Positions 43,516-53,674 of a stretch of 64,000 nucleotides of DNA are shown in pieces. The notes below the pieces were generated by a model. It was given only the letters and a program-made list of their open reading frames with translations, did no database searches and was not told the DNA's origin. Position 1 is the first letter of the stretch. Each line of letters begins with the position of its first letter. The stretch is taken from positions 124,001 to 188,000 of the forward strand of contig JAVJQT010000008.1 of the NCBI GenBank assembly GCA_040218795.1. Direction: 5' to 3'. A program made the translations under genes and the position numbers. This stretch comes from CCMP332 sp040218795 (GTDB lineage: Bacteria > Bacteroidota > Bacteroidia > Cytophagales > CCMP332).

Positions 43516-46500
43516 ATGAAGGCAGTCAAGGAGATTTTCATATTCTTATTTCTGACTTTTGCAGCCAATTTTACAATTGCTCAAAGTTGGGAAAGACTCA
43601 TTACCGATGGTGGGAGTAGTGGAAATGAGATATTTAGCGATATGCACATAGATAATGAGGGAAACGTGTATCTCACGGGTTCCTTTTCCGGTAGTGCGAC
43701 ATTCGGCAATATCCTTTTAACCAGTAATGGTGCGACAGATTTTTTTGTCGTCAAATATGACTCTTCCGGAAGCTTGATCTACGCGACAAGCGGTGGCAGT
43801 CCTTCAAGTGATTTAAGTAATGCAATTGTTTCTGATAATAATGGAAATGCCTATATAACAGGTCTATATTCCGGTTTCATGAATATTGCAGGTACAACTC
43901 TCTTAATAAACGGGCCGACAGATGTCTTCACTGTAAAGGTTGATACAATAGGTAATTTTGTCTGGGCAAAGAAAGCAGGGGGCCTGTTCGATGTCTACGG
44001 AAGTACATATGAAGATAGGGGTTTAGATATTGCTTTTGATAATAGTAATGGAATTTATGTGGCGGGAGTAACAAGTGGGCAATCAATGACTTTTGGGCCT
44101 TTTCTTCATGGACCTGGTCAAGGCGATGCTACAGATTTCGTTGGAAAATATGATTTAAATGGAAATGAGCAATGGATTGTTAGCGGATCAGACCCTAATG
44201 GCTCTCCCACAGGCAACCTTTCAATATCTAAGTCTTTAGTATACAATCCTATATCCAACTCCATAATCTTAGGAGGATATAATAGTATAACAGTTTCAAT
44301 AGGTGGTGGTGGAATATCTAAAAACAGCAACCTATTTTTCAGACAAATCTTTCCTAATGGTTCCTTGGGTTGGTTCAGACAATTTGGAGGCACCTCACAA
44401 GAAGAAGTTTATGATTTAGCTTTAGATGGAAGTGGGAATATTTATGCGACCGGTTTGTACAACGGTACGCTTGAGGTTCCGTTGGGAACTGTGATTGCAA
44501 CTTCAATCAATGACGGCCAAAATTCAGAAGATTCTGATGCTTTCATTCTTAAATTGAACCCTAATGCCTCTACTGTTAATTATATTAAAACTGTCGCGGG
44601 AAGTCAGGATGTCGATGGATTGTCTATCACATCCAGCCCAACTGGAACAGTTTATGTAAGCGGAAAATATAAAGGAACGCCTGGGGTTGATAATGTGGCT
44701 TTGAATCCCAAAGGAGAATATGATATTTTTTTACTAAGAATTGATTCGCTTAACAATTTGAATTGGGTTGAAGTGGCCGGTGGAAACGGAGACGATGCAG
44801 GCATCAATGTAGTTCTTCGAAATGATGAAAAAATTGTGCTTTCAGGTGGTTTTAGCAGCATTTCTCAATTTGGTGATTTCAGCAGAACCAGTCTTGGCTT
44901 TTCAGATGCTTTTTTGGCAAACCTGGATTGTAAACCCGGAAAACCTGCGCTGCAAAACAACCTTGATACAATTCTTTGCATTGGAGACTCTTCAGAAATA
45001 ATCCCTCTAAGCAAATTCGGTACGAGTTACACATATAATTTAGTATCGGGAGGTATAGTCGATAGCTCGGGAAATACATTAAAAATATTTTGGAACAATC
45101 CTGGCAATCACCAACTGCAAATAATACCAAACAATGTTTGCGGCCAAGGTAAAATTAAAACAATTCAGTTTGCTATTAATGATGTGCCGGGATCCACGCT
45201 AATTGCCGGTGACACAAACATTTGCATAGGCTTGGGTACATATGTGGCGACCAATAGCGAGGCTGATAATTTCAATTGGTCTTTAAATGGTGGCGGATCA
45301 CTTGTGCCTCTCGGTAATCAGGCTTTGGTTTCCTGGTCAAATTCAGGACAATACACTTTGAAAGTCAATGGATTAAATGCCTGTGGAATTGGACAGGAGG
45401 ACAGCCTCATTGTAAGCGTTGCAGAGTTTCCTTTTAGTGCAGTTTCAATTAACGGCTCTTCTTCTAGTTGTATTCAATCGGATACTTTCACCATTCTTCC
45501 TCAGAATGAAACCACTTATTCATGGGATCTTTCCAGTGGTGGCACAATTCAATCTTTTGACACTTTTTCCATCGTAAATTGGAATCAGGAAGGAAGCCAT
45601 ATAATTCGTGTTACGCCTTCAAATATATGTGGGACCGGCAGTCCTTCAAGTAAAATTGTCTCGGTCATTGCAAGTCCGTCCAAAGAAGAAATTATTGGTG
45701 ATACTTTAGTCTGTATTGGTTCAAGTTCTTTCAGTCTTCCAAGTCTCAATGGCGTCAATTACAATTGGTCCGTTTCTGGTGGGGGAACTCTGCTTAATCT
45801 GGGCAATAATGCCATAGTCAACTGGACTTCTTCAGGGAATTATTTCGTCTCGGCATCAATTCAAAATAGCTGCGGAATCAGTGAAACTGACACAATTAAT
45901 GTTGCGGTTAAATCTGCCGCAATTCAGCCCGGTAGTATCAACGGCAGCAGCCAGACCTGTCTTGGAACAAATACTTATTCAGTGATTCAACAAAGTGATC
46001 AAAGCTATGAATGGACTTTAAGTTCAGGCGGCAATTTGACCTTTGTTAATAATCAGGCTTCAATTAATTGGACGCAAAGCGGCTTTCACACAATAAGTGT
46101 TAGAGCCTTAAACAGTTGCGGAACGGGTTTAACAAGAGATTTAGTAGTGGAAGTAAAAGATGTGCCCGATCAGCCGGGAGTTATTTTCGGAAATAACAAG
46201 GTTTGTTTGGGACTTCAAAATTACAACGTGTTTTCTGGAAGCGGCGTAAATTATATATGGTCCATAAGTGGAGGAGGGCAATTATTTCCTTCCGGTAATT
46301 CTGCCTCCATTAATTGGACTTTGCCCGGCACATATGACTTAATTGTCACACCCTTTAATTCCTGTGGAAATGGCACACCGAGGATCTTACAAATCGAAGT
46401 GAACGATGTGCCTGATGCTATCAGTGGCATAATAGGAATTGATACAGTTTGCCTGGGTTCTCAAATCTATACAGTAGAAAACCCCCAAACCGGATCTGAC

Positions 46501-49500
46501 TTAAATTACAACTGGTCCCTTAGTGGTGGTGGAGTAATAGCACCAAATGGCAACTCAGCTACTGTTAACTGGAGTACTGCCGGTACTTATACACTAACAG
46601 TACAGGCTCAAAATAGCTGTGGGTTTGGACAGGCCTTTTCCATTTTTATAAATGTTAAAAATACCAATGAGCAGATCACAAATATAAGTGGCGATGATTT
46701 GGTTTGTTTGGATACAACTATTTACGTCGTGCCTCTCATTAACGGGTTTAATTATAACTGGACCCTTTCGGGCGGGGGCTTGCTAAATGCTGATTCCAAT
46801 ACAGCGGAAGTCATTTGGCAAAATACAGGTAATTATACTCTTAGTGTAACGAGCTCTGATGGTTGTACCAAAACACTTCCAATAGAAGTAAAAGATATTC
46901 CATCTATCCCATCTGTAATCAGTGGAGATACAGTAGTATGTATTGGAACAAAATCTTATGCTGTAAGCCCTGTAATCGGTCAAACCTTTAACTGGTCATT
47001 ATCAGGAGGAGGAAACATTAACTCTTTTGGAAATGCCGCAATCGCTGATTGGATTAGTACCGGTGTTTTTAATGTTGAAGTTTCGGGTTCAAATTTTTGT
47101 GGAACAGGGCCAATAAGAACACAATTAATCAACGTTTTAACCACCCCTTCGGCTCCTTTTTTTAATTCCGCAGATACCATTATTTGTAATGGACAAACAG
47201 AAATATATTCGGTTGATGCCCAACTATTTGAATCTTATTCATGGACATTGGACAGGGGCGGTTTATTGAGTCCTTCAGACTCTATTGTATCGGTACAATG
47301 GCTTGATACCGGAATTGCCACATTAACAGTTTCGGGTTCCAATTTATGCGGAACAGGGCTTTCAAGTGTTCTTGCAATTGATGTTGATGATGTTCCTGCT
47401 TTACCCATAATAAACGGCCCCAACCAAGTTTGTCTGGACACTAGTTTGTACACTTCGTCTTTTGATAATAGTGTTTTTTACAATTGGTCAATTAGTGGAA
47501 CAGCTTCGTTAATAGATTCAATTAATTCAGCTCAAATTGCATTCACTGATACCGGTTTTTACAATCTTAATTTAAGTTTGGCAAACAGCTGTGGAACAAG
47601 CAGTGTCGCACAGAAGAAAATAGAAGTTTTCCAGATACCATCAAAGCCTCAATTATCACAAGGAGACACAATAGTTTGTTTGGGTTTTAGTTCATATCAG
47701 GTAATTCAGAACCCCAATGAAAATTACAGCTGGGCAATCTCAGGGGGTGGAGCTATAAATGCCCTTGGTAACTCTGCGACCATTAACTGGACAAATACCG
47801 GTAATTTTCAAGTTTATATTCAGGCGACAAACCTTTGTGGATCAGGCCCGATTGATACAATTGATGTTGAAGTAAGAACTACGCCAGCTCAGCCATCGAC
47901 AATTTCGGGACCGGCTAATGTCTGTTTGGATAGTGCATTTTATGCTGTCAATACAGTTAATAACCTAAGTTATTCCTGGACACTTTCCTCAAATGGCAAT
48001 CTAATATCCGGTGGCTCATCCACTGCAATTGTTAACTGGTTCACTACCGGGGTTTCAGTGCTCTCCGTAACCGCATCAAATTTATGCGGTTCCAGCCCTT
48101 CTCAATCAAAATCCATAAATATTGAAGACATTCCTGGTTTGCCTATAATTACTTTAGGCGATACACTTGTTTGCTTAGGAAATGAAATCTACTCTATTCA
48201 AAGTTCAGCTGGATTGAGTTATAATTGGAATTTGCCCGGTGGTGGAAATATTTCAAGCAATACAAATCAAGCAACTGTATTTTGGAACCAAACCGGTAAT
48301 TGGAATCTGATATCAAGTCTTTCTAACTTTTGTGGAACCGGGCCTGAAGACACACTAAGTATTCGTGTTAAGACTTTACCTGATACCGCGAATTTCATTA
48401 ATCCCGATACACTTGTTTGTTTAAGCAATATCGTGTACAGCGTAAATTTTGAGCCCGAAGTCAACTATACCTGGTCCTTAAATGGAGGTGGTAGTTTAAG
48501 TACTGTAAATAACCAGGCTTTTGTTACCTGGAATAATCCGGGTGTGTACTCATTACGAGTAAACCCGGTTAATATTTGCGGAGCAGGACCATTAAGCACA
48601 GTACAGGTAGATGTAAATACAGTTCCAAACACGCCCCAATTTTTAAATCTCGATACCCTGGCCTGTATCGGTCCCGAATCTTATATCGCTATTCCACAAT
48701 CCAATTCAAATTTCTTGTGGAATCTTTCGGGTGGTGGAGGATCATCGAGCAACGGTAATCAATTCAATGTTAATTGGACCAGTACGGGTATTTTCGATAT
48801 TGAATTATCGGCATTCAATTTCTGTGGTACGAGTCCAAAAATTATAAAGTCGATAAGTGTCAATGAGCTACCGCCTCCACCTGTTTTAATTTCTGCTAAT
48901 GTCAATCCTTGTTTAAATAACGAGACCTATATTATTTCTGCGAATAACTCAAGCAATCAAATCTGGAATTTAAGTGGTGGTGGTTTACTCAATGCGAACG
49001 GAGATTCTGCTGTTATAAATTGGTTAAGCCCTGGAACCCAAAATATCGAAGTGATTGCAGAAAATTATTGCGGTTTAAGTCAGGCATTAACTATTATTAT
49101 CGATGTAAATGATATTCCTGAGAGGCCTGCCGGGTTTTTGGGGCCATCAAGTGTTTGCTTTGGTGATTCAGCGCTCTACTCTGTATTGGAAGAACCGGGT
49201 TTGACCTATGACTGGAGAACAGAAGCCAACAATCCAGTTAATTCTGATAGTTCAGCGGCATTGCTAATCTGGAATTCTATTGGCGAGCAACTCTTGTATG
49301 TCAAGGCTAAAAATAATTGTGGTTCAAGCCCGGAAACGGATTTTGAAGTCAATGTCCGTTCAGTGCCTACATTTCAAGGCAATATTCTGGGCGATGATAA
49401 AATATGCCTTGGCTCCAATTCGAGTTATACGGTTAGCTTTGGTGAAGGAATACTATATGACTGGAAACTAAACGATGGTGGCGAACTTAGCGCGCAAGAT

Positions 49501-50070
49501 AATAGCGCATTAATTCAGTGGAACGATAGTGGTGAATACATACTGAGTTTGACCGCAAGCAATAGTTGTGGTTCTTCAATTCCTGTTACCAAGACAATCA
49601 TTGTTGATGTTTTTCCTGAAAAGCCCCAAATTACAAGTTCGGGAGATTCATTGTTTTCAAATAACATAAGAGATAATTTTTGGTACCTCAATGGTGAAAA
49701 AATTAACAATAAGGATTCCCCATTTATAATTCCTAAAGAAACAGGTCAGTATACTTTACAAATCATTAATTCCTGTGGAGAAAGTGAAATATCAGATTTT
49801 ATTAGTTTCTATGGTGGACAAAATCTGGAAAATGAGATCTATCTGTTTCCAAATCCCGCAAATATCGCAGTACAAGTAAAAATTCCATTAAACTTGAGAT
49901 TGAATTCCCTGGCTATAATCAATGCCGAAGGGAGGCAGATTATTAATTATAGCTTGAAAGGTGGAAGTGTTGAAGAAATATATCTTGATAATTTGTTGCC
50001 GGGTGTCTATTTTGTTGAATTAATCATCGATGGGCAGGGTCGTTTCTATAAAAAGCTAATTGTCAATTAA
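43516..50070 (+). CDS. Giant T9SS surface protein with 19 PKD/Ig-like repeats
   Basis: A 2184-residue protein. Signal peptide (IFIFLFLTFAANFTIAQ); residues about 25-470 form a SBBP-type beta-propeller region (GNVYLTGSFSGS, GNAYITGLYSG, GNIYATGLYNG). From about 475 to 2035 run 19 tandem repeats of ~82 residues and then a shorter degenerate one. Each has a Cys after a hydrophobic strand (VCLG), YxW, SGGG, a Trp strand and a second Cys (SCGTG), so one disulfide or buried Cys pair per repeat is likely. The C-terminus has a T9SS type A sorting domain (LFPNPANIAVQVKI; LPGVYFVELI). Probably an adhesin or stalk on the cell surface. Confidence 0.9.
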   Translation: MKAVKEIFIFLFLTFAANFTIAQSWERLITDGGSSGNEIFSDMHIDNEGNVYLTGSFSGSATFGNILLTSNGATDFFVVKYDSSGSLIYATSGGSPSSDLSNAIVSDNNGNAYITGLYSGFMNIAGTTLLINGPTDVFTVKVDTIGNFVWAKKAGGLFDVYGSTYEDRGLDIAFDNSNGIYVAGVTSGQSMTFGPFLHGPGQGDATDFVGKYDLNGNEQWIVSGSDPNGSPTGNLSISKSLVYNPISNSIILGGYNSITVSIGGGGISKNSNLFFRQIFPNGSLGWFRQFGGTSQEEVYDLALDGSGNIYATGLYNGTLEVPLGTVIATSINDGQNSEDSDAFILKLNPNASTVNYIKTVAGSQDVDGLSITSSPTGTVYVSGKYKGTPGVDNVALNPKGEYDIFLLRIDSLNNLNWVEVAGGNGDDAGINVVLRNDEKIVLSGGFSSISQFGDFSRTSLGFSDAFLANLDCKPGKPALQNNLDTILCIGDSSEIIPLSKFGTSYTYNLVSGGIVDSSGNTLKIFWNNPGNHQLQIIPNNVCGQGKIKTIQFAINDVPGSTLIAGDTNICIGLGTYVATNSEADNFNWSLNGGGSLVPLGNQALVSWSNSGQYTLKVNGLNACGIGQEDSLIVSVAEFPFSAVSINGSSSSCIQSDTFTILPQNETTYSWDLSSGGTIQSFDTFSIVNWNQEGSHIIRVTPSNICGTGSPSSKIVSVIASPSKEEIIGDTLVCIGSSSFSLPSLNGVNYNWSVSGGGTLLNLGNNAIVNWTSSGNYFVSASIQNSCGISETDTINVAVKSAAIQPGSINGSSQTCLGTNTYSVIQQSDQSYEWTLSSGGNLTFVNNQASINWTQSGFHTISVRALNSCGTGLTRDLVVEVKDVPDQPGVIFGNNKVCLGLQNYNVFSGSGVNYIWSISGGGQLFPSGNSASINWTLPGTYDLIVTPFNSCGNGTPRILQIEVNDVPDAISGIIGIDTVCLGSQIYTVENPQTGSDLNYNWSLSGGGVIAPNGNSATVNWSTAGTYTLTVQAQNSCGFGQAFSIFINVKNTNEQITNISGDDLVCLDTTIYVVPLINGFNYNWTLSGGGLLNADSNTAEVIWQNTGNYTLSVTSSDGCTKTLPIEVKDIPSIPSVISGDTVVCIGTKSYAVSPVIGQTFNWSLSGGGNINSFGNAAIADWISTGVFNVEVSGSNFCGTGPIRTQLINVLTTPSAPFFNSADTIICNGQTEIYSVDAQLFESYSWTLDRGGLLSPSDSIVSVQWLDTGIATLTVSGSNLCGTGLSSVLAIDVDDVPALPIINGPNQVCLDTSLYTSSFDNSVFYNWSISGTASLIDSINSAQIAFTDTGFYNLNLSLANSCGTSSVAQKKIEVFQIPSKPQLSQGDTIVCLGFSSYQVIQNPNENYSWAISGGGAINALGNSATINWTNTGNFQVYIQATNLCGSGPIDTIDVEVRTTPAQPSTISGPANVCLDSAFYAVNTVNNLSYSWTLSSNGNLISGGSSTAIVNWFTTGVSVLSVTASNLCGSSPSQSKSINIEDIPGLPIITLGDTLVCLGNEIYSIQSSAGLSYNWNLPGGGNISSNTNQATVFWNQTGNWNLISSLSNFCGTGPEDTLSIRVKTLPDTANFINPDTLVCLSNIVYSVNFEPEVNYTWSLNGGGSLSTVNNQAFVTWNNPGVYSLRVNPVNICGAGPLSTVQVDVNTVPNTPQFLNLDTLACIGPESYIAIPQSNSNFLWNLSGGGGSSSNGNQFNVNWTSTGIFDIELSAFNFCGTSPKIIKSISVNELPPPPVLISANVNPCLNNETYIISANNSSNQIWNLSGGGLLNANGDSAVINWLSPGTQNIEVIAENYCGLSQALTIIIDVNDIPERPAGFLGPSSVCFGDSALYSVLEEPGLTYDWRTEANNPVNSDSSAALLIWNSIGEQLLYVKAKNNCGSSPETDFEVNVRSVPTFQGNILGDDKICLGSNSSYTVSFGEGILYDWKLNDGGELSAQDNSALIQWNDSGEYILSLTASNSCGSSIPVTKTIIVDVFPEKPQITSSGDSLFSNNIRDNFWYLNGEKINNKDSPFIIPKETGQYTLQIINSCGESEISDFISFYGGQNLENEIYLFPNPANIAVQVKIPLNLRLNSLAIINAEGRQIINYSLKGGSVEEIYLDNLLPGVYFVELIIDGQGRFYKKLIVN

Positions 50071-51061
50071 GCGAGATTTTACTTCTTTCAATTATTTCAG
50101 ATTTTAGTTCCATCTCCAGTATATAAACTCCCGAAGATAGGTTCCTTAAATTGGTTCCCATTTCTGAATTATGAATCTCACCTGAAAGGACGTCAAATAT
50201 TTTCCATGAAATTACTTCCTTCGAGAAATTTATTTTACTTGACACTGGGTTTGGATAATAAAGTGGCTCTTTCTTTGGCGACCAACTCTTTTCAAGACTA
50301 GTAATTGAGTTAAAAATTTCATTTATCCAGATTGAATATTGCAATGCCGAAGGATGAAGGCCATCATTGGCCACCAATTGAGGGTTAACCAGCCCAAGTC
50401 GTGAAATGCCTGTTACATTAATGAATCGAACGCCAAGGCTATCACATACTGATTTTTTCACCAGATTGAAATCATCAATTTCCGAGCTTATTTGAGCTGA
50501 AGCTAGAGATGCCTGACCAAAAGGTGTGTAGGCATAATCGGGTATGCTCAAAACCAATACATTATCAAACGATTGTTTTGCCCTTACTTTTGCTATGTTT
50601 AGCAATATGATCAAGTCTTGTTTATAGTCAGAAATACTTGCTCTTTGAAATTGATTATTGACACCTATGCATAGGCTCACCAAATCAAAATCATTAGGCG
50701 GGTTTACATTTTGTATGTTTTGTATCAATTCAGTGGTTTTCCACCCCGTTTGTGCAATGTATGTGAGATTGTTATTTGATATTCCTCTGGCAGCCAATGA
50801 GTCTACTAATTGTATTGGCCATCGCTGATTAGTTGAAACGGATTGCCCTATAGTATAAGAATCTCCAAGTGCTAAAAATTTATAATTGGGAGGTAATTGA
50901 TTTAACTGAGCAAAACTTATTCCATGAGCTATCAGAATAGTCAAAAAACTAAAAAAGAGATAACTTTTTATTTTCTTTAGGTGTAAAAATGTTTCGACCT
51001 GTGCTATTTTAAAGTGTTTGAGTTTACCTGAATGAGCTGAGATAATTTCCTTTTGATACAT
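50063..51061 (-). CDS. SGNH/GDSL hydrolase with T9SS sorting domain
   Basis: Up to 332 residues. Signal peptide core YLFFSFLTILIAHGISFAQ, preceded by about 30 residues of charged leader whose start is uncertain. The hydrolase has the GDSYTIG Ser, a GVNN block, and DGLHPS at the catalytic Asp-His. A C-terminal sorting domain (YYPNPVSSKINF; LSSGVYILEMEL) sends it through T9SS. It acts on esters, perhaps of polysaccharides or lipids. Its 3' end overlaps the convergent giant gene by eight bases, and its 5' end overlaps the divergent kinase gene. Confidence 0.85.
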   Translation of the reverse strand: MYQKEIISAHSGKLKHFKIAQVETFLHLKKIKSYLFFSFLTILIAHGISFAQLNQLPPNYKFLALGDSYTIGQSVSTNQRWPIQLVDSLAARGISNNNLTYIAQTGWKTTELIQNIQNVNPPNDFDLVSLCIGVNNQFQRASISDYKQDLIILLNIAKVRAKQSFDNVLVLSIPDYAYTPFGQASLASAQISSEIDDFNLVKKSVCDSLGVRFINVTGISRLGLVNPQLVANDGLHPSALQYSIWINEIFNSITSLEKSWSPKKEPLYYPNPVSSKINFSKEVISWKIFDVLSGEIHNSEMGTNLRNLSSGVYILEMELKSEIIERSKISLN

Positions 51062-52840
51062 AACTATAAAATATGTCTAACTGTTCTTTTACTATTATTT
51101 AGTTTCAAACATTGCTTTGCACAACAAGTTGAAAAAGAAAAAGACAGCCTTTTAAAGATAATATCTGATACCGATAAGGCGCGTGCTTATGATGCTTTGA
51201 TACACCTTTCGCAGATCTATGACTACGAAAATTTTGACTCTTCCCTTCACTATGCTAATCGGGCTATTAAATATGCCAAGAAAGAATTTGATACTTCCCA
51301 AATCATATACGCTCATAGATGCATTGGCGTAAGCTATGATGTTGGTGGTTTTTATGATCAGGCGCTAAGCCATTTTGATACAGCATTATTTCTCCTCGAA
51401 AAAGTTAATTCCATCCAAAATAAAGATAATGAAAAAGCGCATCTCATGCACAACATAGGCATGATAAAGCAAGAATTACGAGACTATACCGAAGCAAAAA
51501 AGTTTCTGCATAACAGTCTTAGTTATTATAGAAACCTGGAAGATTCTTTAGAACTAATAACATCTTTTTATGCCATTGGCTCTCTTTGCTGGGAGATTGG
51601 TGAATATGATAGTTCATTACTTTATTTAAACAGCGCTTTTAAGTTAACGAAACAGACAAGTAATTACACCGATGATGGGCTGGTACTTATTCAGGCCGAA
51701 ATAATACAGGTCTATATAATGAAAGGTGAAATAGAGAAGGCCAGATCTTTAATAGAACAAACTGAATTATTGTATCCGGGTGAAAATATATCATTTTATT
51801 CAAAAGGGTACCTGTTTTTTGACAAAGCACTCATTTATGGAATTGAGAAAAAATATCAAAAGGCCTTTAGCGCTTTTGATTCTGCACTCTGGTATAGCGA
51901 TCAAATTGGTCTTGCTGAAGAAGGGATAAATATTTTTATCGAGTACGTTAGAGTTGCTGAGGAAAGCGGCGACTTTGAAAAAGCATTTTTTGTTCAAAAT
52001 GAATTGTTAAACAGAGAAAGGGAATGGTTTGATGATAAAAAAGTCAGTTATACTAAAGCAAAAGAGACTGAACTTGGTACGCGTGAGAAGGAACAAAAAC
52101 TTGTTGAGCAAAAAGAAGAACTTTCAAGGAAAGAATTAATCATTCTCTGGATTTCAATATTATCCGCCTCTGTATTAATGTTTTCATTTATTCTTTTCAG
52201 AAATAATAAAGTTATTAGAAACAAAAATGAACGTATTGAAGCACTAATTCGTGAATTGCATCATCGCGTGAAGAATAACTTACAAGTGATTTCAAGCCTG
52301 CTGAGTTTGCAGTCCATGCGCTTAGATGAAGGAGAAGTAAAGGAGGCAGTGGAAGAAGGCCGTAGCAGAATTAAAGCTATGGCGATGATTCATCAAAACT
52401 TGTACCTTCAGGAAGATACAGCTGAAATAGATGCTGAGAAATATTTACGTGAACTATTGTTAAACCTGAGCGAAAGTTATGGGGTTGACCAGGGTGCCTT
52501 GTCCATGAATATTAAAAAATTAAAGTTGGACATTGATACAATATTGCCTGTTGGCCTAATCGTAAATGAATTGGTAAGTAATTCATTCAAATACGCTTTC
52601 CCAGAAACTGAAAAACCCAAATTGGAAGTCAATTTTGAAAATATTGGGAAGGAATTACGATTGATTATCAAGGACAATGGCAAAGGTTTAGACGCTCAAA
52701 AGAATAATGAAAATAGCACGTCGTTTGGGATGTCACTGGTAAATTTACTTGTAAAACAATTACACGGAACTATGGAAGTTAACTCATTGAAAGGTTTAGA
52801 ATATAATTTGCGTTTTAGTTACAAAAGCCTTTCTGCCTAA
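51053..52840 (+). CDS. TPR-containing sensor histidine kinase (HisKA_2 type)
   Basis: A 595-residue sensor. An N-terminal hydrophobic signal (CLTVLLLLFSFKHCFAQQ) exports the sensor part; residues about 30-330 are TPR repeats (e.g. YDQALSHFDTALFLLEK). A coiled coil (about 340-370) leads to a membrane helix (IILWISILSASVLMFSFILF), then HisKA_2 with phospho-acceptor His404 in ELHHRVKNNLQ, and a HATPase_c domain (LIVNELVSNSFKYAF; IKDNGKGL). No ligand domain other than TPRs. The start is TTG at 51053, since no ATG precedes the signal. Its TAA overlaps the regulator ATG by one base. Confidence 0.9.
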   Translation: MIHNYKICLTVLLLLFSFKHCFAQQVEKEKDSLLKIISDTDKARAYDALIHLSQIYDYENFDSSLHYANRAIKYAKKEFDTSQIIYAHRCIGVSYDVGGFYDQALSHFDTALFLLEKVNSIQNKDNEKAHLMHNIGMIKQELRDYTEAKKFLHNSLSYYRNLEDSLELITSFYAIGSLCWEIGEYDSSLLYLNSAFKLTKQTSNYTDDGLVLIQAEIIQVYIMKGEIEKARSLIEQTELLYPGENISFYSKGYLFFDKALIYGIEKKYQKAFSAFDSALWYSDQIGLAEEGINIFIEYVRVAEESGDFEKAFFVQNELLNREREWFDDKKVSYTKAKETELGTREKEQKLVEQKEELSRKELIILWISILSASVLMFSFILFRNNKVIRNKNERIEALIRELHHRVKNNLQVISSLLSLQSMRLDEGEVKEAVEEGRSRIKAMAMIHQNLYLQEDTAEIDAEKYLRELLLNLSESYGVDQGALSMNIKKLKLDIDTILPVGLIVNELVSNSFKYAFPETEKPKLEVNFENIGKELRLIIKDNGKGLDAQKNNENSTSFGMSLVNLLVKQLHGTMEVNSLKGLEYNLRFSYKSLSA

Positions 52841-53559
52841 TGGATCAGGTCGTAAAAGTATTAATCGTTGAAGATGATTTTATCATATCTGAAGAGCTAA
52901 AAGAGCGATTGCTAAGGTTCGGCTATAAGGTTTTGGGGCCTGTAGATAATGCGGAAGAAGCTGAAAAATTAATTCTTTCTGAAACCCCAGATGTAGTTTT
53001 ATTGGACATTAATCTCAACGGGGAAGAAGATGGCATAAGCCTGGCCGAGAAGATTTTGGCTTCAAAACAACAAGTTGCCATAATATTTTTAACTGCTCTT
53101 TCCGATGAAAAAACTTTGATTCGGGCCAAGAAGATTAAACCTGCGGCATATATTATTAAACCTTACGAGGAAAGAAACCTCGCCATTGCAATTGATGTTG
53201 CATTTTCAAATTTATCGGATCAAAAGCTAGATAATGGCTATTTAATAAAAGATTCATTTTTTATTAAAGACACCAATCGATTTTCGAAAATTCAACTGAG
53301 CGATATTTTGTTTATTGAGGCTAAGGGTAGCTATAGTGTCATCACAACTGAAACCAAGACTTATACGCTGACAATAAATTTAAAAAATCTTCTATCCAAA
53401 TTTTCCGGTTCTACTTTGTATCGAATACATCGCTCTTATGTTGTCAATATAAAGCAAATTGAAGCCTTCGATGGCCATCAGGTGGTGATTGGAAAACACA
53501 AGCTTCCTGTCGCAAGTAGTTATAAGGAGGAATTCTTTAAAAAATTCAGATTTATCTAA
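52840..53559 (+). CDS. LytTR-family response regulator
   Basis: A 239-residue regulator. The receiver domain (1-125) has EDDFIISEEL acid residues, phospho-acceptor Asp56 in VVLLDINLNG, and the Thr/Lys positions FLTALSD and YIIKPY. The DNA-binding LytTR domain (about 135-239) has FIEAKGSYSVITTE and YRIHRSYVVN. LytTR proteins bind pairs of ~9-bp direct repeats about 21 bp apart. An array of such spacing begins three bases after this gene's stop. Confidence 0.95.
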   Translation: MDQVVKVLIVEDDFIISEELKERLLRFGYKVLGPVDNAEEAEKLILSETPDVVLLDINLNGEEDGISLAEKILASKQQVAIIFLTALSDEKTLIRAKKIKPAAYIIKPYEERNLAIAIDVAFSNLSDQKLDNGYLIKDSFFIKDTNRFSKIQLSDILFIEAKGSYSVITTETKTYTLTINLKNLLSKFSGSTLYRIHRSYVVNIKQIEAFDGHQVVIGKHKLPVASSYKEEFFKKFRFI

Positions 53560-53561
53560 AC

Positions 53562-53652
53562 GCTTACAAAAAACTTCACTCTGTTTACAAAGTACAGCAT
53601 TGCGTTTACAAAAGAAATTTTCTATTGTAAGGATATATCTAATTGTTTACAA
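53562..53652 (+). promoter_or_regulatory. Candidate LytTR operator array (21-bp periodicity)
   Basis: GCTTACAA (53562), GTTTACAA (53583), GTTTACAA (53604) and GTTTACAA (53645) are separated by 21, 21 and 41 bp. An inverted near-copy TTGTAAGG sits at 53625, filling the missing register. The 21-bp step equals two helical turns, the spacing seen for LytTR regulators. The array fills the gap between the LytTR gene and the lipoprotein gene at 53675. Confidence 0.7.
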
Positions 53653-53674
53653 CCCATTTTAAATTTTATAGATT

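Noticed and set aside
44938..49800. Possible CRISPR or DNA satellite in the giant gene
   Set aside because: The periodicity is at protein level (about 246 bp) with divergent DNA; units are coding and not short identical repeats with spacers.
53562..53652. The GTTTACAA array as a mini CRISPR
   Set aside because: Units are 8 bp with 13-bp gaps, far too short; a LytTR operator explains it better.
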